Shown here piece by piece: positions 31,976 through 43,617 of a DNA stretch of 64,000 nucleotides (its first letter is position 1; every line of letters begins with the position of its first letter). A program made the position numbers and the translations under genes. This DNA comes from Manis javanica. Its lineage: Eukaryota > Chordata > Mammalia > Pholidota > Manidae. The notes beneath the pieces are model-generated. The model was not told the origin of the DNA, made no database searches, and saw only the letters and a list, made by a program, of their open reading frames with translations. Where the stretch lies: positions 111,072,173 to 111,136,172 of the forward strand of contig NC_133156.1 in the NCBI RefSeq assembly GCF_040802235.1, written 5' to 3'.

Positions 31976-34755
31976 TCTTATACCTCTGTCTTGTGTGGAT
32001 AGAGACCCATTTTGGACAGATCCAGGATCATTTGGTTCCTTTATTTTATTGGCTCTTTTCACTCTGTATGTTATTCCAAGTGTGTTACTCCCCAGCTGTC
32101 CTTTCTACCTTTCCCTAGTCATAGTCACAGGGCAGTCATTGTCAGGAAGAGCACCTAAGTTTTAATTACATTGAAATATGCAATCACATCCAGTTGGATA
32201 ATGTTCAACAAATCTCTACTATGAGTTGGCTTATCTGCACTCAAGTTTTCTGGTGGGCTCATCAGGTAAGCAGTGTCATTTAAAATAAAATGTGTTTGAA
32301 GTATATGGAAACCATCCCTGCCCTCAACATCTTCCAGACTATGCCTTGGCTTCCATGATGTATCATATGCAGTTTGGGAGTTTCAACTGATGACTTGTTG
32401 GAATAGGAACAGATTAAGCAAGGCTTCCAGAAAAACCTCTGACTTCTGTTAAAGAAGGAATCCCTTATTCCTAGTTGCCTCCTAATAGGCTGCTCTGCCT
32501 GCTTGACTGTTTAAAGATGCTTTGTGATTTGCTGCATCTCAGGGCCTCTCTGAGGCTGTGCTTCTGACCACCCTGCTCGCAGTTGCCCACTTCCTCTCCC
32601 TCCAGCAGTGACTCTGGAGTCCCGCTGTCATCCGTGCTGTACACAGCCAGACACACAGTCTCTTTGCAGCAAGATCCATCCTTTCAGTGTCGGTAGATTG
32701 GCTGCATTCCAGGACATGGGTGCACAGATACAAGAGAACAAGCTTGGGAACCAAATGCTGGCAGGAAGATGGCATTAACACAAAACCCTTCACCAGTGAT
32801 CATCAAGGAAGGATGATAGGAGCATCTTCTCCGTCAAATAATGAGCTTTTAATTCTCAGTCTCTGTAAGTGCTTTGGCATCAGTGAACTTTTATTTGGCA
32901 GTGTCCTTGAACAGCACATGTTTTCTTCAAGGGCTTCTTGTTGCAGACTCAGAGCTGCTTCTATTAGCCCTGTAAGCCTGTGGCTTCTGCAAGCCGGACC
33001 CAGCCCCCATGTATTCCAGAAGCAGTGATGGTAGAACTAAGCAAGCACAAAAGTGGACACCAACAGTGAAGACAGTTAAGGGCACATGTTAACCTTCAGA
33101 GTAAGGAATGTGGGAAGCAGAGAGGAAAGATGACAGCTTAAGCCATCCTAGCCTGTCTGTCTGTCAGGACGAACTGAGAGTGATGACATTTTCTTTCTTT
33201 TCAAAACTGGCACAAGGAAATGTTTGGAGAGGAAACCACTGCCATATCACAGACCCTGGGCTGGTGAGCCATGAGCTGCAGATGAAGTAGGAGATCAAAG
33301 CCTATAATCCAGCATCCAGCAGGTGGAAGGAGGAGGGGGCATCTGGGTAGTAGAGGACAGGAATGATGAACAGGACAGGGAATGGCGAGACACATGTAAT
33401 TGATATTTGTCAGTTTCTGGCTACCTAGTACATGAACCTTTCTGTATTTGCAAAATTTCCTTCCCAACAGTTGGAAGCCCCCTTTACTAGCCCTCCTTAC
33501 AGCTACAATTTGGGCATGTGACCTAGGGTGGGTCCCTCAGATGCATTATCACCACCTTTGAGCAGAAAGTCAGAAGCACAAAGCAGCAGAAGCAGGAGAG
33601 AGAGCGTTTGGGGGTGGTGGTGGTGGTGGTGGTAGTGATAGCACTAACATCCAGCTTCCTGTGCTCCGGGGGAGAGCTGGAGTCCTCACTCAGCTGGGTC
33701 TGTGCTCGTGAGGAATTGGTGACATCCTTGGTATCCTTGAAAACACTTCTTTCTCTCCTTAGGTCAGCCATAGTTTATGTTGCTTACAAAGTGAGGCCTC
33801 AGGTGAGGTGACACCAGAGCTCCACTCTCACTCCTCACCCAACATATCCACCAATGTGAATTAAATTCAGATTTACAACATCAGGCTCTTGATGCCCAGG
33901 CCTCAGCTCCAGGTCTGTTTATAGAAGCAGACAACATGAAGGCAAAGAGGAGAGAGGTGGTGCAGAAAAATGGGTGTGTGGGACACATGATCTGGGCAGG
34001 GGACAAGAGCAAGCAAGTGGCCCCATTACTCAACCCAGGGAGGGCTTGGGAAGGTTGGGGGAGGGGGCCTGTCAGATTCAGGAGGACAGGGGTGAGGCAC
34101 TTAACCTCAGGAGGCCCAGACTGGTTGAATGGGCCAACAGTGGGTTAACAGAGAAAAGCAGACCACTCGTCTAAATGAAGCAAATAATGTATTGAAACCC
34201 TTCACATTGGCCATTGTAGAGAAAGGCACAACTCTAAAGAAGAATATATTCTCTTCTTCCCTCTGCTGTGGGGGCTGAAGTTGGTCACTAGAGCCCAGGG
34301 CACTAAAGCAGAAGTCATGCAGCCCTCCACTGAAAGAACCAACCCAGTTCCCTTTCAATCCAGAGCTGCCTATGCACACACACATTGGGACCTAAACAAT
34401 CTAATAATGCCCAGTGGGTCTGAAGGAAGCAAATTAATTAGACATTTCTCCAACAGTACTGTATCCCAGTTGGGGTTAAAGGTCAGAAAAGTTGTCTAGG
34501 ATTTTAAGGGACAAAGCGGGCAGGGTTTAGTTTGAATTGGAAACTGATTCAAATTAATGGTGCAACCTACAGGCTAGGCTACATTTTAGGGTTTGGTTTT
34601 AGGCTAGGAATAGGCATTTGGTTATCCAATAGCTTGAATCAACACTCTAGCTACCTATTCAGCCCTCCAGAATTTAGAAAAGTGGCCCAGTAATTAGGGA
34701 ACACATGGCAGGGATTTATGGCTTTTCTAGAGGTGGGTAGATGAATTCAGTCATC
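31976..34755. other. single-copy sequence, no gene recognised
   Basis: Several 60-113 codon frames on both strands (for example 32687-33028 plus) have no recognisable domain. A (GGT)n tract sits inside. No confident repeat family otherwise. Confidence 0.4.
33614..33638 (+). repeat. (GGT)n microsatellite
   Basis: About eight GGT units within a G-rich stretch. Confidence 0.9.
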
Positions 34756-34965
34756 CCTTCATCCAATCATCTACTCATTAAAATATTTATTACATGCTTT
34801 ATTTGCCAAACATGGTACCTGGACCTATCTTGCTGTGATCATTGAGGTAATTCTTTTATTTAACCCATGAAATAACTCTGAGATAGGTATATTCACTGTG
34901 CCTGTTTCAAGTTAAGAAACTGCAGCAACTTGCCCAAATAGAGGATATCAAGCTGTTGCTGGTGA
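34756..34965 (-). repeat. MIR SINE, minus strand
   Basis: Order of a reversed MIR: 'atttattacatgctttattt', 'aacccatgaaataactctga', 'gataggtatattcac', 'gttaagaaactgcagcaact', 'tgcccaaatagagg'. Highly diverged. Confidence 0.65.
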
Positions 34966-36049
34966 TGTCAGTGTGTCTTTGTGGGAAATCCCCACCTCAC
35001 ATAGGGCAGTGAGAGTGATGGAAAAATGCTTTCCTATATACTTCTTTGACAGTCAGTAACAGTCAGGGTTGGGTTTTATGTCCTTAAAAAAACATAAAAT
35101 TCTTGGACACTTCCAAAGAGGCAGCCTGGCAAGTAAAAGAGATGTGGGGTTGTGTGAAGTTTATGTATTGAATAATCTTCGCCAAACAATCTGAAGTACC
35201 AGCTCATAAGGATTTGTCAACTTAGCTTCAAACCTCAAACTGAACACATTTTCCTCCTCTCTAAATGGATGAAAACATATAAACATCTTTTGATGTTCTT
35301 AAGTGAAATAAATGATGATATGATACAGCAGATGTATAAGAGCATTTTCTTAACCTGTGAAGAGCTCCAGAAATATTTTGTGTATATTTAAAATAGCTAT
35401 ATAAATATATGCGGGTAGAATTTTTTTCTAAGTCAAATAACCTGAAGGATTTTAGTTGTCCATCTCCAACTTCTTGCTCCTGGAAAATGTTGACCTTTGG
35501 CTACTTTGGCTGCTTATAAATTATGTTTTACAGTGGCTTTTATTATGGTTTGGCTACACTGCCTGTTCAGTGATAGGAAGTGGTATTCTTATTGGAACTA
35601 ATGTAAATTATGGCTCTAGAACCATCAAAATGCACTCCTATTTCTTTCCACATACTTCTTCCTATAGGAGAGAAGGGAATGGGAAACCCACCTGCAGTTC
35701 ACAGCTTTGGATACTGGGATTTCCTCTCCAAAAGAGAGAAGTAGCCCCAGTGACTGAGTATTTGGCCCATTTTATTCTACTTCCTGTCTGATTCCCTGCC
35801 ACTTAGGAATGCCGGTCAACGGATTTGGGACCAGAAATACTTTTCTTTATATTATCTTCACATTTTCAGAGCACAACTTTTATTTGATATTTTCCCCTAT
35901 TTTGCTATTTGGAATTGTAATATTTTGATCAGTCCTTCAAAGTGAACCTGGTTGAGTTTTCGTGGTTCGTAAAAGAAGCTCGTATTCAAAATATCATGTA
36001 TTTCCTATAGGCCACAGATAAAACCAGCACCACTAATTTTAGGTAAAAT
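34966..36049. other. AT-rich single-copy sequence
   Basis: The 111-codon plus-strand frame at 35456-35791 has no recognised domain. No other feature seen. Confidence 0.4.
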
Positions 36050-36172
36050 GCCGGTATGATTTTTTAAATTAACTTTTAATTTGGGGACAATTTTAGATTT
36101 ATAGAAAAGTTGCAAAGATGATATAGAATTTGTATGCCCTCCTCCTAATGTTAACATCTTACATAACTATGG

Positions 36173-36179
<7 letters not shown>
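36050..36179. mobile_element. old L1M-type fragment, left part, interrupted by the L1 composite
   Basis: 'aacttttaatttggggacaa', 'agaaaagttgcaaagatgat' and 'gttaacatcttacataac' are the landmarks of a widespread old L1M 3'UTR. The same relic resumes at 44300 ('gaaattaagaaactgacatt'), so it hosted the young insertion. Confidence 0.65.
36170..36179. repeat. target-site duplication, 3' side of the composite L1
   Basis: 'tggttcatat' here and at 44290-44299. The two copies bracket the whole composite element, so it entered as one insertion. Confidence 0.8.

Positions 36180-36212
<33 letters not shown>
36176..36212. repeat. (TA)n microsatellite at the tail of the composite L1
   Basis: About 17 TA units lie between the target-site duplication and the T-run that marks the element's poly(A). 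It probably expanded from the TA-rich tail and target junction. Confidence 0.9.
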
Positions 36213-36221
<9 letters not shown>

Positions 36222-36222
36222 T

Positions 36223-36545
36223 GAGAGGGCATCTCTCATATTTATTGATCAAATGGTTGTTAACAACAATAAAATTCTGTATAGGGGAGTCAACGCTCAA
36301 TGCACAATCATTAATCCATCTCAAGCCTAATTCTCGTCAGTCTCCAATCTTCTGAAGCATAACGAACAAGTTCTTACATGGTGAACAAATTCTTACATAG
36401 TGAATAAGTTCTTACATGGTGAACAGTACAAGGGCAGTCATCACAGAAACTTTCGGTTTTGATCATGCATTATGAACTATGAACATTCAGGTCAAATATG
36501 AATATTCATTTGATTTTTATACTTGATTTATATGTGGATCCCACA
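36223..36545 (-). mobile_element. ERV LTR U3-R segment captured in the L1 tail
   Basis: On the minus strand the segment starts TGTGGGATCC at 36545, directly after a polypurine tract. It carries AATAAA at 36246-36241 and ends 18 bases later at the poly(A). That is U3-R of a retroviral LTR cut at its own polyadenylation site, with no U5. A TGTGGG start after an AAAGGGAGAAA tract resembles class II (betaretrovirus-like, ERVK) elements; this class assignment is inference. Confidence 0.65.
36368..36424 (-). repeat. three tandem 19-bp units in the captured U3
   Basis: Units at 36368-36386, 36387-36405 and 36406-36424. The first and third are identical ('aagttcttacatggtgaac' on the plus strand); the middle differs at four bases. 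Short direct repeats in U3 are often enhancer units. Confidence 0.9.
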
Positions 36546-36556
36546 TTTCTCCCTTT
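36546..36556 (-). promoter_or_regulatory. polypurine tract of the captured ERV
   Basis: AAAGGGAGAAA on the minus strand, abutting the TG of the LTR. In retroviruses this tract primes plus-strand DNA synthesis. Its position exactly before the LTR start supports the retroviral reading. Confidence 0.65.
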
Positions 36557-37232
36557 ATTATTATTATTATTACTTTTATTTTTAATAAAATGCTGAAGTG
36601 GTAGGTAGATGCAAGATAAAGGTAGAAAACATAGTTTAGTGTTGTAAGAGAGCAAATGTAGATGATCAGGTGTGTGCCTGTAGACTATGTGTTAATCCAA
36701 GCTAGACAAGGGCATTAAAACATCCACGGATGCAGAAGATTTCTCTAAAAATAGGGGTGGGGGGTGAGGTTCTAAGCCTCACCACTGTTGATCCAAAATT
36801 TCTCACCTGATGGCCCCCCTGCGACTGTGTCTGTCTTAGGTTGTTCCTCCCTTGAGGAATCTTACCTGTCTCTGGCTAACCAGTCATCTTCCAGGGCCAT
36901 ACAAGGAGATGTAAAGTTGGTAAGTGAGAAAGAAGCCATATTGTTTGAAAAGGTTAGCTTTTTACTTCTTTGCAGATTTATGCCCTGTGGCTTCAATGCT
37001 CAGCATTTGCCTTGAGGTATCTTTACCACTTGGAGGAATTATGATACTCGGTAAATTCGATATGAGGCACGAATTCTATTTAAGGGTTGTAATTAGGAAG
37101 GAAGAAGAAAAGCTATAGAGGTAGCAGACGGAAGAAAACATGGCAGGATTGATTATTTCTTTGACATATCTTCTTGTAGAGTAACTTAAGCATGTATAGG
37201 TTTTAAACTACTAACTAAATTGCGCACACACA

Positions 37233-37880
37233 TTAACATAATAGGAATACAGTTACATAATCAAACAGATCTATAATTACCAGCCATCTCCAGTGAAGCC
37301 AAGAAAACCAGTTAGGCACACTAGGCATTTGTGAAAATTTGTCTATGATATGATGGATATTGTCCAACTGTACTTGAACAGTCTGAGAAATCAGACAAAT
37401 TAAAACAACCCATTCCTGGGAACTGTTCACATCCCATGTTCTCTTAACCATAGATAGTCTGTAGTCGTAAGATTTTGGAGCACTACAACTTGCACTTCTC
37501 CTAATTCTTGGTTGAGTTCCAACAGTATAGATCCAGTCAAATTTGTTGTTTTACTGTATGCACAGGCCAGCTTAGATATCTCCTTCTTCATTCCAATGGC
37601 AAGTCCAGGAAATGGTGGGATGGATGCAGCTACAACTGCAGCATCGCCTGGATCTTCGTGGAGGTTTTTTGATGATCATCTTCTGGTATGAGTCTTCCAG
37701 AGAGTGCTGATGTTGGAAGTTGTTCTTCATATCGTATCGTAGTTCATTTTCTGGATAGACAAATTAGGCTTTGATCTTCTGTATAAACACAAACAGGCCC
37801 TTTGCCCACACTTTGATATGCCTTTATACCATTGTGTAGAACTCATTGGAGGTCACCACACAGGAACTGCCTTTTTTTTT
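37233..37880 (-). pseudogene. ERV envelope transmembrane-like remnant
   Basis: Between the second A-run (about 37880) and the LTR the minus strand holds a broken coding-like stretch. The longest frame, 37451-37233 (72 codons), has a Trp-rich membrane-proximal part ('NWFSWLHWRW') followed by a hydrophobic stretch, like the end of a retroviral TM ectodomain and its membrane anchor. Upstream, in other frames, there is further env-like sequence. Stops and frameshifts make it non-functional. Assignment rests on layout (env-like, then PPT and LTR) and composition, not on a firm domain match. Confidence 0.4.
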
Positions 37881-37882
37881 TT

Positions 37883-38030
37883 AAGAGACAGGAATATTAT
37901 CAGAAAAGTATACCTCCATAGCCGATCATCTGACACCCTTTAAGTGATCAAAATTAGGGATATTTAAAGCATGCGTTAATCGTTGATTTACCATTAGTTT
38001 TATCCTATCAAGGAGTAATCCCCCTTTTCT
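37883..38030 (-). other. 140-bp segment between two A-runs (possible first transduced tract)
   Basis: Lies between the L1 poly(A)-like run (about 38052-38031) and a second ten-base A-run. It matches neither the L1 3'UTR nor anything else I recognise. A short segment ending in its own A-run is what an earlier 3' transduction would leave. Confidence 0.45.
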
Positions 38031-38189
38031 CTCTTTCTTTTTTTTTTTTAAATCTTTAATCTAAACTTACATGAAGAATATTATGTTTACTAGGCTCTCC
38101 CCTATACCAGGTCCCCCCTACAAACCACTTTACAGTCACTGTCCATCAGCATAGTAAAATATTGTAGACTCACTACTTGTCTTCTCTGT

Positions 38190-38310
38190 GTTGTACAGCC
38201 CTCCCCTTTCTCCCTCCCCCCCCATGCATGCTAATCTTAATACCCCTTTCTTCTCCCCCACCCCCTTATCCCTACCTACCCACCCATCCTCCCCAGTCCC
38301 TTTCCCTTTG
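38190..38310 (-). other. G-rich polypurine tract of the L1 3'UTR
   Basis: On the minus strand this is a run of G clusters and GGA motifs, visible on the plus strand as the C-rich block 38196-38305. Such tracts are a conserved feature of mammalian L1 3'UTRs and can form G-quadruplexes. Confidence 0.7.
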
Positions 38311-38380
38311 GTATCTGTTAGTCCATTTTTGGGTTCTGTAATTCCGCTGCTGTTTTGTTTCTTCAGTTTTTCCTTTGTTC

Positions 38381-41300
38381 TTATACTCCACAGATGACTG
38401 AAATCATTTGGTATTTCTCTTTCTCCGCTTGGCTTATTTCACTGAGCATAATACCCTCCAGGTCCATCCATGTTGCTGCAAATGGTAGGATTTGCCCTCT
38501 TCTTATGGCTGAGTAGTATTCCATTGTGTGTATGTACCACATCTTCTTTATCCATTCATCTACCGATGGACATTTAGGTTGCTTCCAATTCTTGGCTATT
38601 GTAAATAGTACTGCAATAAAAATAGGGGTGCATCTGTCTTTCTCAGACTTGATTGCTGTGTTCTTAGGGTAAATTCCTAGGAGTGGAATTCCTCGGTCAA
38701 ATGGTAGGTCTGTTTTGAGCATTTTGATGAACCTCCATACTGCTTTCCACAAGGGTTGAACTAATTTACATTCCCACCAGCAGTGTAGGAGGGTGCCCCT
38801 TTCTCCACAGCCTCAGCAACATTTGTTGTTGTTTGTCTTTTGAATGGCAGCCATCCTTACTGGTGTGAGGTGATATCTCATTGTAGTTTTAATTTGCATT
38901 TCTCTGATAATTAGCAATGTGGAGCATCTTTTCATGTGTCTGTTGGCCATCTGAATTTCTTCTTTGGAGAACTGTCTGTTCAGTTCCTCTGCCCATTTTT
39001 TAATTGGATTATTTGGTTTTTGTTTCTTGAGGCATGTGAGCTCTTTATATATTCTGGACATCAAGCCTTTATCGGATCTGTCATTTACAAATATATTCTC
39101 CCATACTGTAGGGTTCCTTTTTGTTCTATTGATGGTGTCTTTCACTGTACAGAAGCTTTTCAGCTTAATATAGTCCCACTTGTTCATTTTTGCTGTTGTT
39201 TTCCTTGCCCGGGGAGATATGTTCAAGAAGAGGTCACTCATGTTTATGCCTAAAAGGTTTTTGCCTATGTTTTTTTCTAAGAATTTTATGGTTTCATGAC
39301 TTACATTCAGGTCTTTGATCCATTTTGAATTTACTTTTGTGTATGGGGTTAGACAGTGGTCCAGTTTCATTCTCCTACATGTAGCTGTCCAGTTTTGCCA
39401 GCACCATCTGTTGAAGAGACTGTCATTTTGCCATTGTATGTCCATGGCTCCTTTATCAAATATTAATTGACCATATATGTCTGGGTTAATGTCTGGATTC
39501 TCTAGTCTGTTCCATTGGTCTGTGGCTCTATTCTTGTGCCAGTACCAAATTGTCTTGATTAGTATGGCTTTGTAGTAGAGCTTGAAGTTGGGGAGTGAGA
39601 TCCCCCCCTACTTTATTCTTCTTTCTCAGGATTGCTTTGGCTATTCGGGGTCTTTGGTGTTTCCATATGAATTTTTGAATTATTTGTTCCAGTTCATTGA
39701 AGAATGTTGCTGGTAATTTGATAGGGATTGCATCGAATCTGTATATTGCTTTGGGCAGGATGGCCATTTTGACGATATTAATTCTTCCTAGCCATGAGCA
39801 TGGGATGAGTTTCCATCTGTTAGTGTCCCCTTTAATTTCTCTTAAGAGTGACTTGTAGTTTTCAGAGTATAAGTCTTTCACTTCTTTGGTTAGGTTTATT
39901 CCTAGGTATTTTATTCTTTTTGATGCAGTTGTGAATGGAACTGTTTTCCTGATTTCTCTTTCTATTGGTTCATTGTTAGTGTATAGGAAAGCTACAGATT
40001 TCTGTGTGTTAATTTTGTATCCTGCAACTTTGCTGTATTCTGATATCAGATCTAGTAGTTTTGGAGTGGAGTCTTTAGGGTTTTTTTATGTACAATATCA
40101 TATCATCTGCAAATAGTGACAGTTTGACTTCTTCTTTACCAATCTGGATTCCTTGTATTTCTTTGTTTTGTCTGATTGCCGTGGCTAGGACCTCCAGTAC
40201 TATGTTAAATAACAGTGGGGAGAGTGGGCATCCCTGTCTGGTTCCCGATCTCAGAGGAAATGCTTTCAGCTTCTCGCTGTTCAGTATAATGCTGGCTGTG
40301 GGTTTATCATATATGACCTTTATTATGTTGAGGTACTTGCCCTCTATTCCCATTTTGCTGAGAGTTTTTATCATGAATGGATATTGAATTTTGTCACATG
40401 CTTTTTCAGCATCTATGGAGATGATCATGTGATTTTTGTATTTCTTTTTGTTGATGTGGTGGATGATGTTGATGGATTTTCGAATGTTGTACCATCCTTG
40501 CATCCCTGGGATGAATCCCACTTGGTCATGGTGTATGATCCTTTTGATATACTGTTGAATTCTGTTTGCTAATGTTTTATTGAGTATTTTTGCATCTACA
40601 TTCATCAGGGATATTGGTCTGTAATTTTCTTTTTTGGTGGGGTCTTTGCCTGGTTTTGGTATTAGGGTGATGTTGGCTTCATAGAATGAGTTTGGGAGTA
40701 TTCCCTCCTCTACTATTTTTTGGAAAACTTTAAGGAAAATGGGTATTATGTCTTCTCTGTGTGTCTGATAAAATTCTGAGGTAAATCCATCCGGCCCCAG
40801 GGTTTTGTTCTTGGGTTGTTTTTTGATTACCATTTCAATTTCTTGCTTGTAATTGGTTTGTTTAACTTTTGTGTTTCTTCCTTGGTCAGTCTTGGGAGGT
40901 TGTATTTTTCTAGGAAGTTGTCCATTTCTACTGGGTTTTCCAGCTTGTTGGCATATAGGTTTTCATAGTACTCTTTAATAATTCTTTGTATTTCTGTGGA
41001 GTCTGTCGTGATTTTTCTATTCTTGTTTCTGATTCTGTTGATTTGTGTTGATTCTCTTTTTCTCTTAATAAGTTGGGCTAGAGGCTTATCTATTTTGTTT
41101 ATTTTCTCAAAGAACCAGCTCTTGGTTTCGTTGATTTTTGCTGTTGTTTTATTCTTCTCAATTTTATTTATTTCTTCTCTGGTCTTTATTATGTCCCTCT
41201 CTCTGCTGACTTTAGGCCTCATTTGTTCTTCTTTTTCCCATTTTGATAATTGTGACATTAGACTATTCATTTGGGATTGTTCTTCCTTCTTTAAATATGC

Positions 41301-42233
41301 CTGAATTGCTACATACTTTCCTCTTAAGACTGCTTTTGCTGCATCCCACAGAAGTTGGGGCTTTGTGTTGTTGTTGTAATTTGTTTCCATATATTCCTTG
41401 ATCTCTATTTTGATTTGTTCATTGATCCATTGATTGTTTAGAAGCATGTTGTTAAGCCTCCATGTGTTTGTGAGCCTTTTTGTTTTCTTTGCAGAATTTA
41501 TTTCTAGTTTTATACCTTTGTGGTCTGAAAAACTGGTTGGTAGAATTTCAATATTTTGGAATTTACTGAGGCTCTTTTTGTGGGCTAGTATGTGGTCTAT
41601 TCTGGAGAATGTTCCATGTGCACTTGAGAAGAATGTATATCCTGTTGCTTTTGGATGTAGAGTTCTATAGATGTCTATTAGGTCCATCTGTTCTAGTGTG
41701 TTGCTTAGTGCCTCTGTGTCCTTACTTATTTTCTGCCCGGTGGATCTATCCTTTGGGGTAAGTGGTGTGTTGAAGTCTCCTAAGATGAATGCATTGCAGT
41801 CTGTTTCCCTCTTTAGTTCTGTTAGTAATTGTTTCACATATGCTGGTGCTCCTGTGTTGGGTACATATATATTTAGAATGGTTGTATCCTCTTGTTGGAC
41901 TGAGCCCTTTATCATTATGTAGTGTCCTTCTTTATCTCTTGTTACTTTCTTTGTTTTGAAGTCTATTTCGTCTGATATTAGTACTGCAAGCCCTGCTTTC
42001 TTCTCACTGTTGTTTGCCTGAAATATGTTTTTCCATCCCTTGACTTTTAGTCTGTGCATGTCTTTGGGTTTGAGGTGAGTTTCTTGTAAGCAGCATATAG
42101 ATGGGTCTTGCTTTTTTATCCATTCTATTACTCTGTGTCTTTTGATTGGTGGATTAAGTCCATTTACATTTAGGGTGGCTATTGAGAGATATGTACTTAT
42201 TGCCATTGCAGGCTTTAAATTCATGGTTACCAA
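38381..42233 (-). pseudogene. L1 ORF2 (endonuclease + reverse transcriptase), lightly damaged
   Basis: ORF2p nicks DNA and reverse-transcribes L1 RNA at the nick. The first frame (42233-40827, 468 codons) holds the whole endonuclease: Asn22 in LNVNG, Glu51 in QETHL, Asp153/Asn155 in GDFN, Asp213, and Asp237/His238 in SDH. The start may be Met10 (42206), closer to other L1s. A one-base deletion near 40840-40845 moves to the second frame (40833-40075), which ends just after the RT motif FADD (Asp at about 40107). An extra base in a T7 run (40081-40087) and another in a C7 run (39602-39608) shift the frame again. The last frame has an in-frame TGA at 38815-38813 inside the Cys-rich motif, readable as CGA to TGA decay, then runs to the normal end at 38381. 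Only four lesions in 3.85 kb mark a recent copy. It cannot make a full ORF2p. Confidence 0.9.
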
Positions 42234-42512
42234 AGGTTCAAGGTTAGCCTTTGTAGTGTCTTACTGCCTAACTCAGCTCACTTATTGAGCTGTCATATAC
42301 ACTGTCTGGAGATTCTTTTCTTCTCTCCCTTTTTATTCCTCCTCCTCCATTCTTCATATGTTGTGTGTTTTGTTCTGTGCTCTTTTTAGGAGTGCTCCCA
42401 TCTAGAGCAGTCCTTGTAAGATGCCCTATAGAGGTGGTTTGTGGGAAGCAAATTCCCTCAGCTTTTGCTTGTCTGGGAATTGTTTAATCCCGCCATCATA
42501 TTTAAATGATAG

Positions 42513-43259
42513 TCATGCTGGATACAGTATCGTTGGTTCAAGGCCCTTCTGTTTCATTGCATTAAATATACCATGCCATTCTCTCCTGGCCTGTAGGGTT
42601 TTTGTCGAGAAGTCTGATGTTAGCCTGATGGGTTTTCCTTTATAGGTGACCTTTTTCTCTCTAGCTGCCTTTAAAACTCTTTCCTTGTCCTTGATCCTTG
42701 CCATTTTAATTATTATGTGTCTTGGTGTTGTCCTCCTTGGATCCTTTCTGTTGGGGGTTCTGTGTATTTCCGTGGTCTGTTCGATTATTTCCTCCCCCAG
42801 TTTGGGGAAATTTTCAGCAATTATTTCTTCAAAGAGACTTTCTATCACTTTTCCTCTCTCTTCTTCTTCTGGTACCCCTATAATATGGATATTGTTCCTT
42901 TTGGTTTGGTCACATATTTCTCTTAGTATTGTTTCATTCCTGGAGATCCTTTTATCTCTCTCTATGTCAGCTTCTATACATTTCTGTTCTCTGGTTTCTG
43001 TTCCTTCAATGGCCTCTTGCATCTTATCCATTCTGCTTATAAATCCTTCCAGGGTTTGTTTCACTTCTGTGATCTCCTTCCTAACATCTGTGATCTCCCT
43101 CTGGACTTCATTCCATTGCTCTTGCATTTTTCTCTGCATCTCTGTCAGCATGTTCATGATTTTTATTTTAAATTCTTTTTCAGGAAGACTGGTTAGGTCT
43201 GTCTCCTTCTCAGGTGTTGTCTCTGTGATCTTTGTCTGCCTGTAGTTTTGCCTTTTCAT
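42513..43259 (-). pseudogene. L1 ORF1 (RNA-binding chaperone), truncated by a stop
   Basis: ORF1p trimerises and coats L1 RNA. I take the start at 43259 (MKRQNY), the usual L1 start; the frame itself is open from 43349. Order: short N-terminus, a heptad-rich coiled coil (about residues 35-95), an RRM ('NNIHIIGVPEEEE'), and a C-terminal domain ('TPRHIIIKMARIKDKERVLKAAREK'). The frame ends at TGA 42515-42513 after 'ILYPA'. In related L1s an Arg codon follows there, and about 25 more codons of recognisable C-terminus can be read beyond it. The loss is thus a single premature stop near the C-terminus. Confidence 0.85.
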
Positions 43260-43617
43260 GGTGATAGAGATAGTTTGCAGAGCTGGTACGAGTGACAGCT
43301 GGAAGAGCTTTCCTTCTTGTTGGTTTTTGGCCTTCCTCTCCTGGGACAATAGCGACCTCTAGTGGCTTGTGCTGGGCAGCTGTGTGCAGACAGGGCTTCT
43401 GCTTCCTGCCCGGCTGCTATGGAGTTTATCTCAGCTTTTGCTGTGGGTGTGGCCTGGCTCGGGCTGCTGCTCCAAAATGGTGGAGCCCTGTTGGAGGGGG
43501 AGTGGCCGGGAGGCTATTTATCTCTGTAAGGGGCCTCTGTGCTCTCTGCTGCCCAGGGGGTTAGAGTGCCCAGAGATCCCCAGATTCCCTGCCTCTGGAC
43601 TAAGTGTCGTGCCCTGC

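Noticed and set aside
36368..36424. Short regular repeats as a CRISPR-like array
   Set aside because: The 19-bp units are directly adjacent with no spacers, inside an LTR in mammalian DNA.
38936..42645. Many plus-strand frames of 60-105 codons rich in Phe, Leu and Ser
   Set aside because: Antisense shadows of L1 ORF2 and ORF1.
42646..43245. 199-codon plus-strand open frame
   Set aside because: It lies antisense to L1 ORF1; its hydrophobic composition is the usual mirror of the ORF1 coiled-coil coding sequence.
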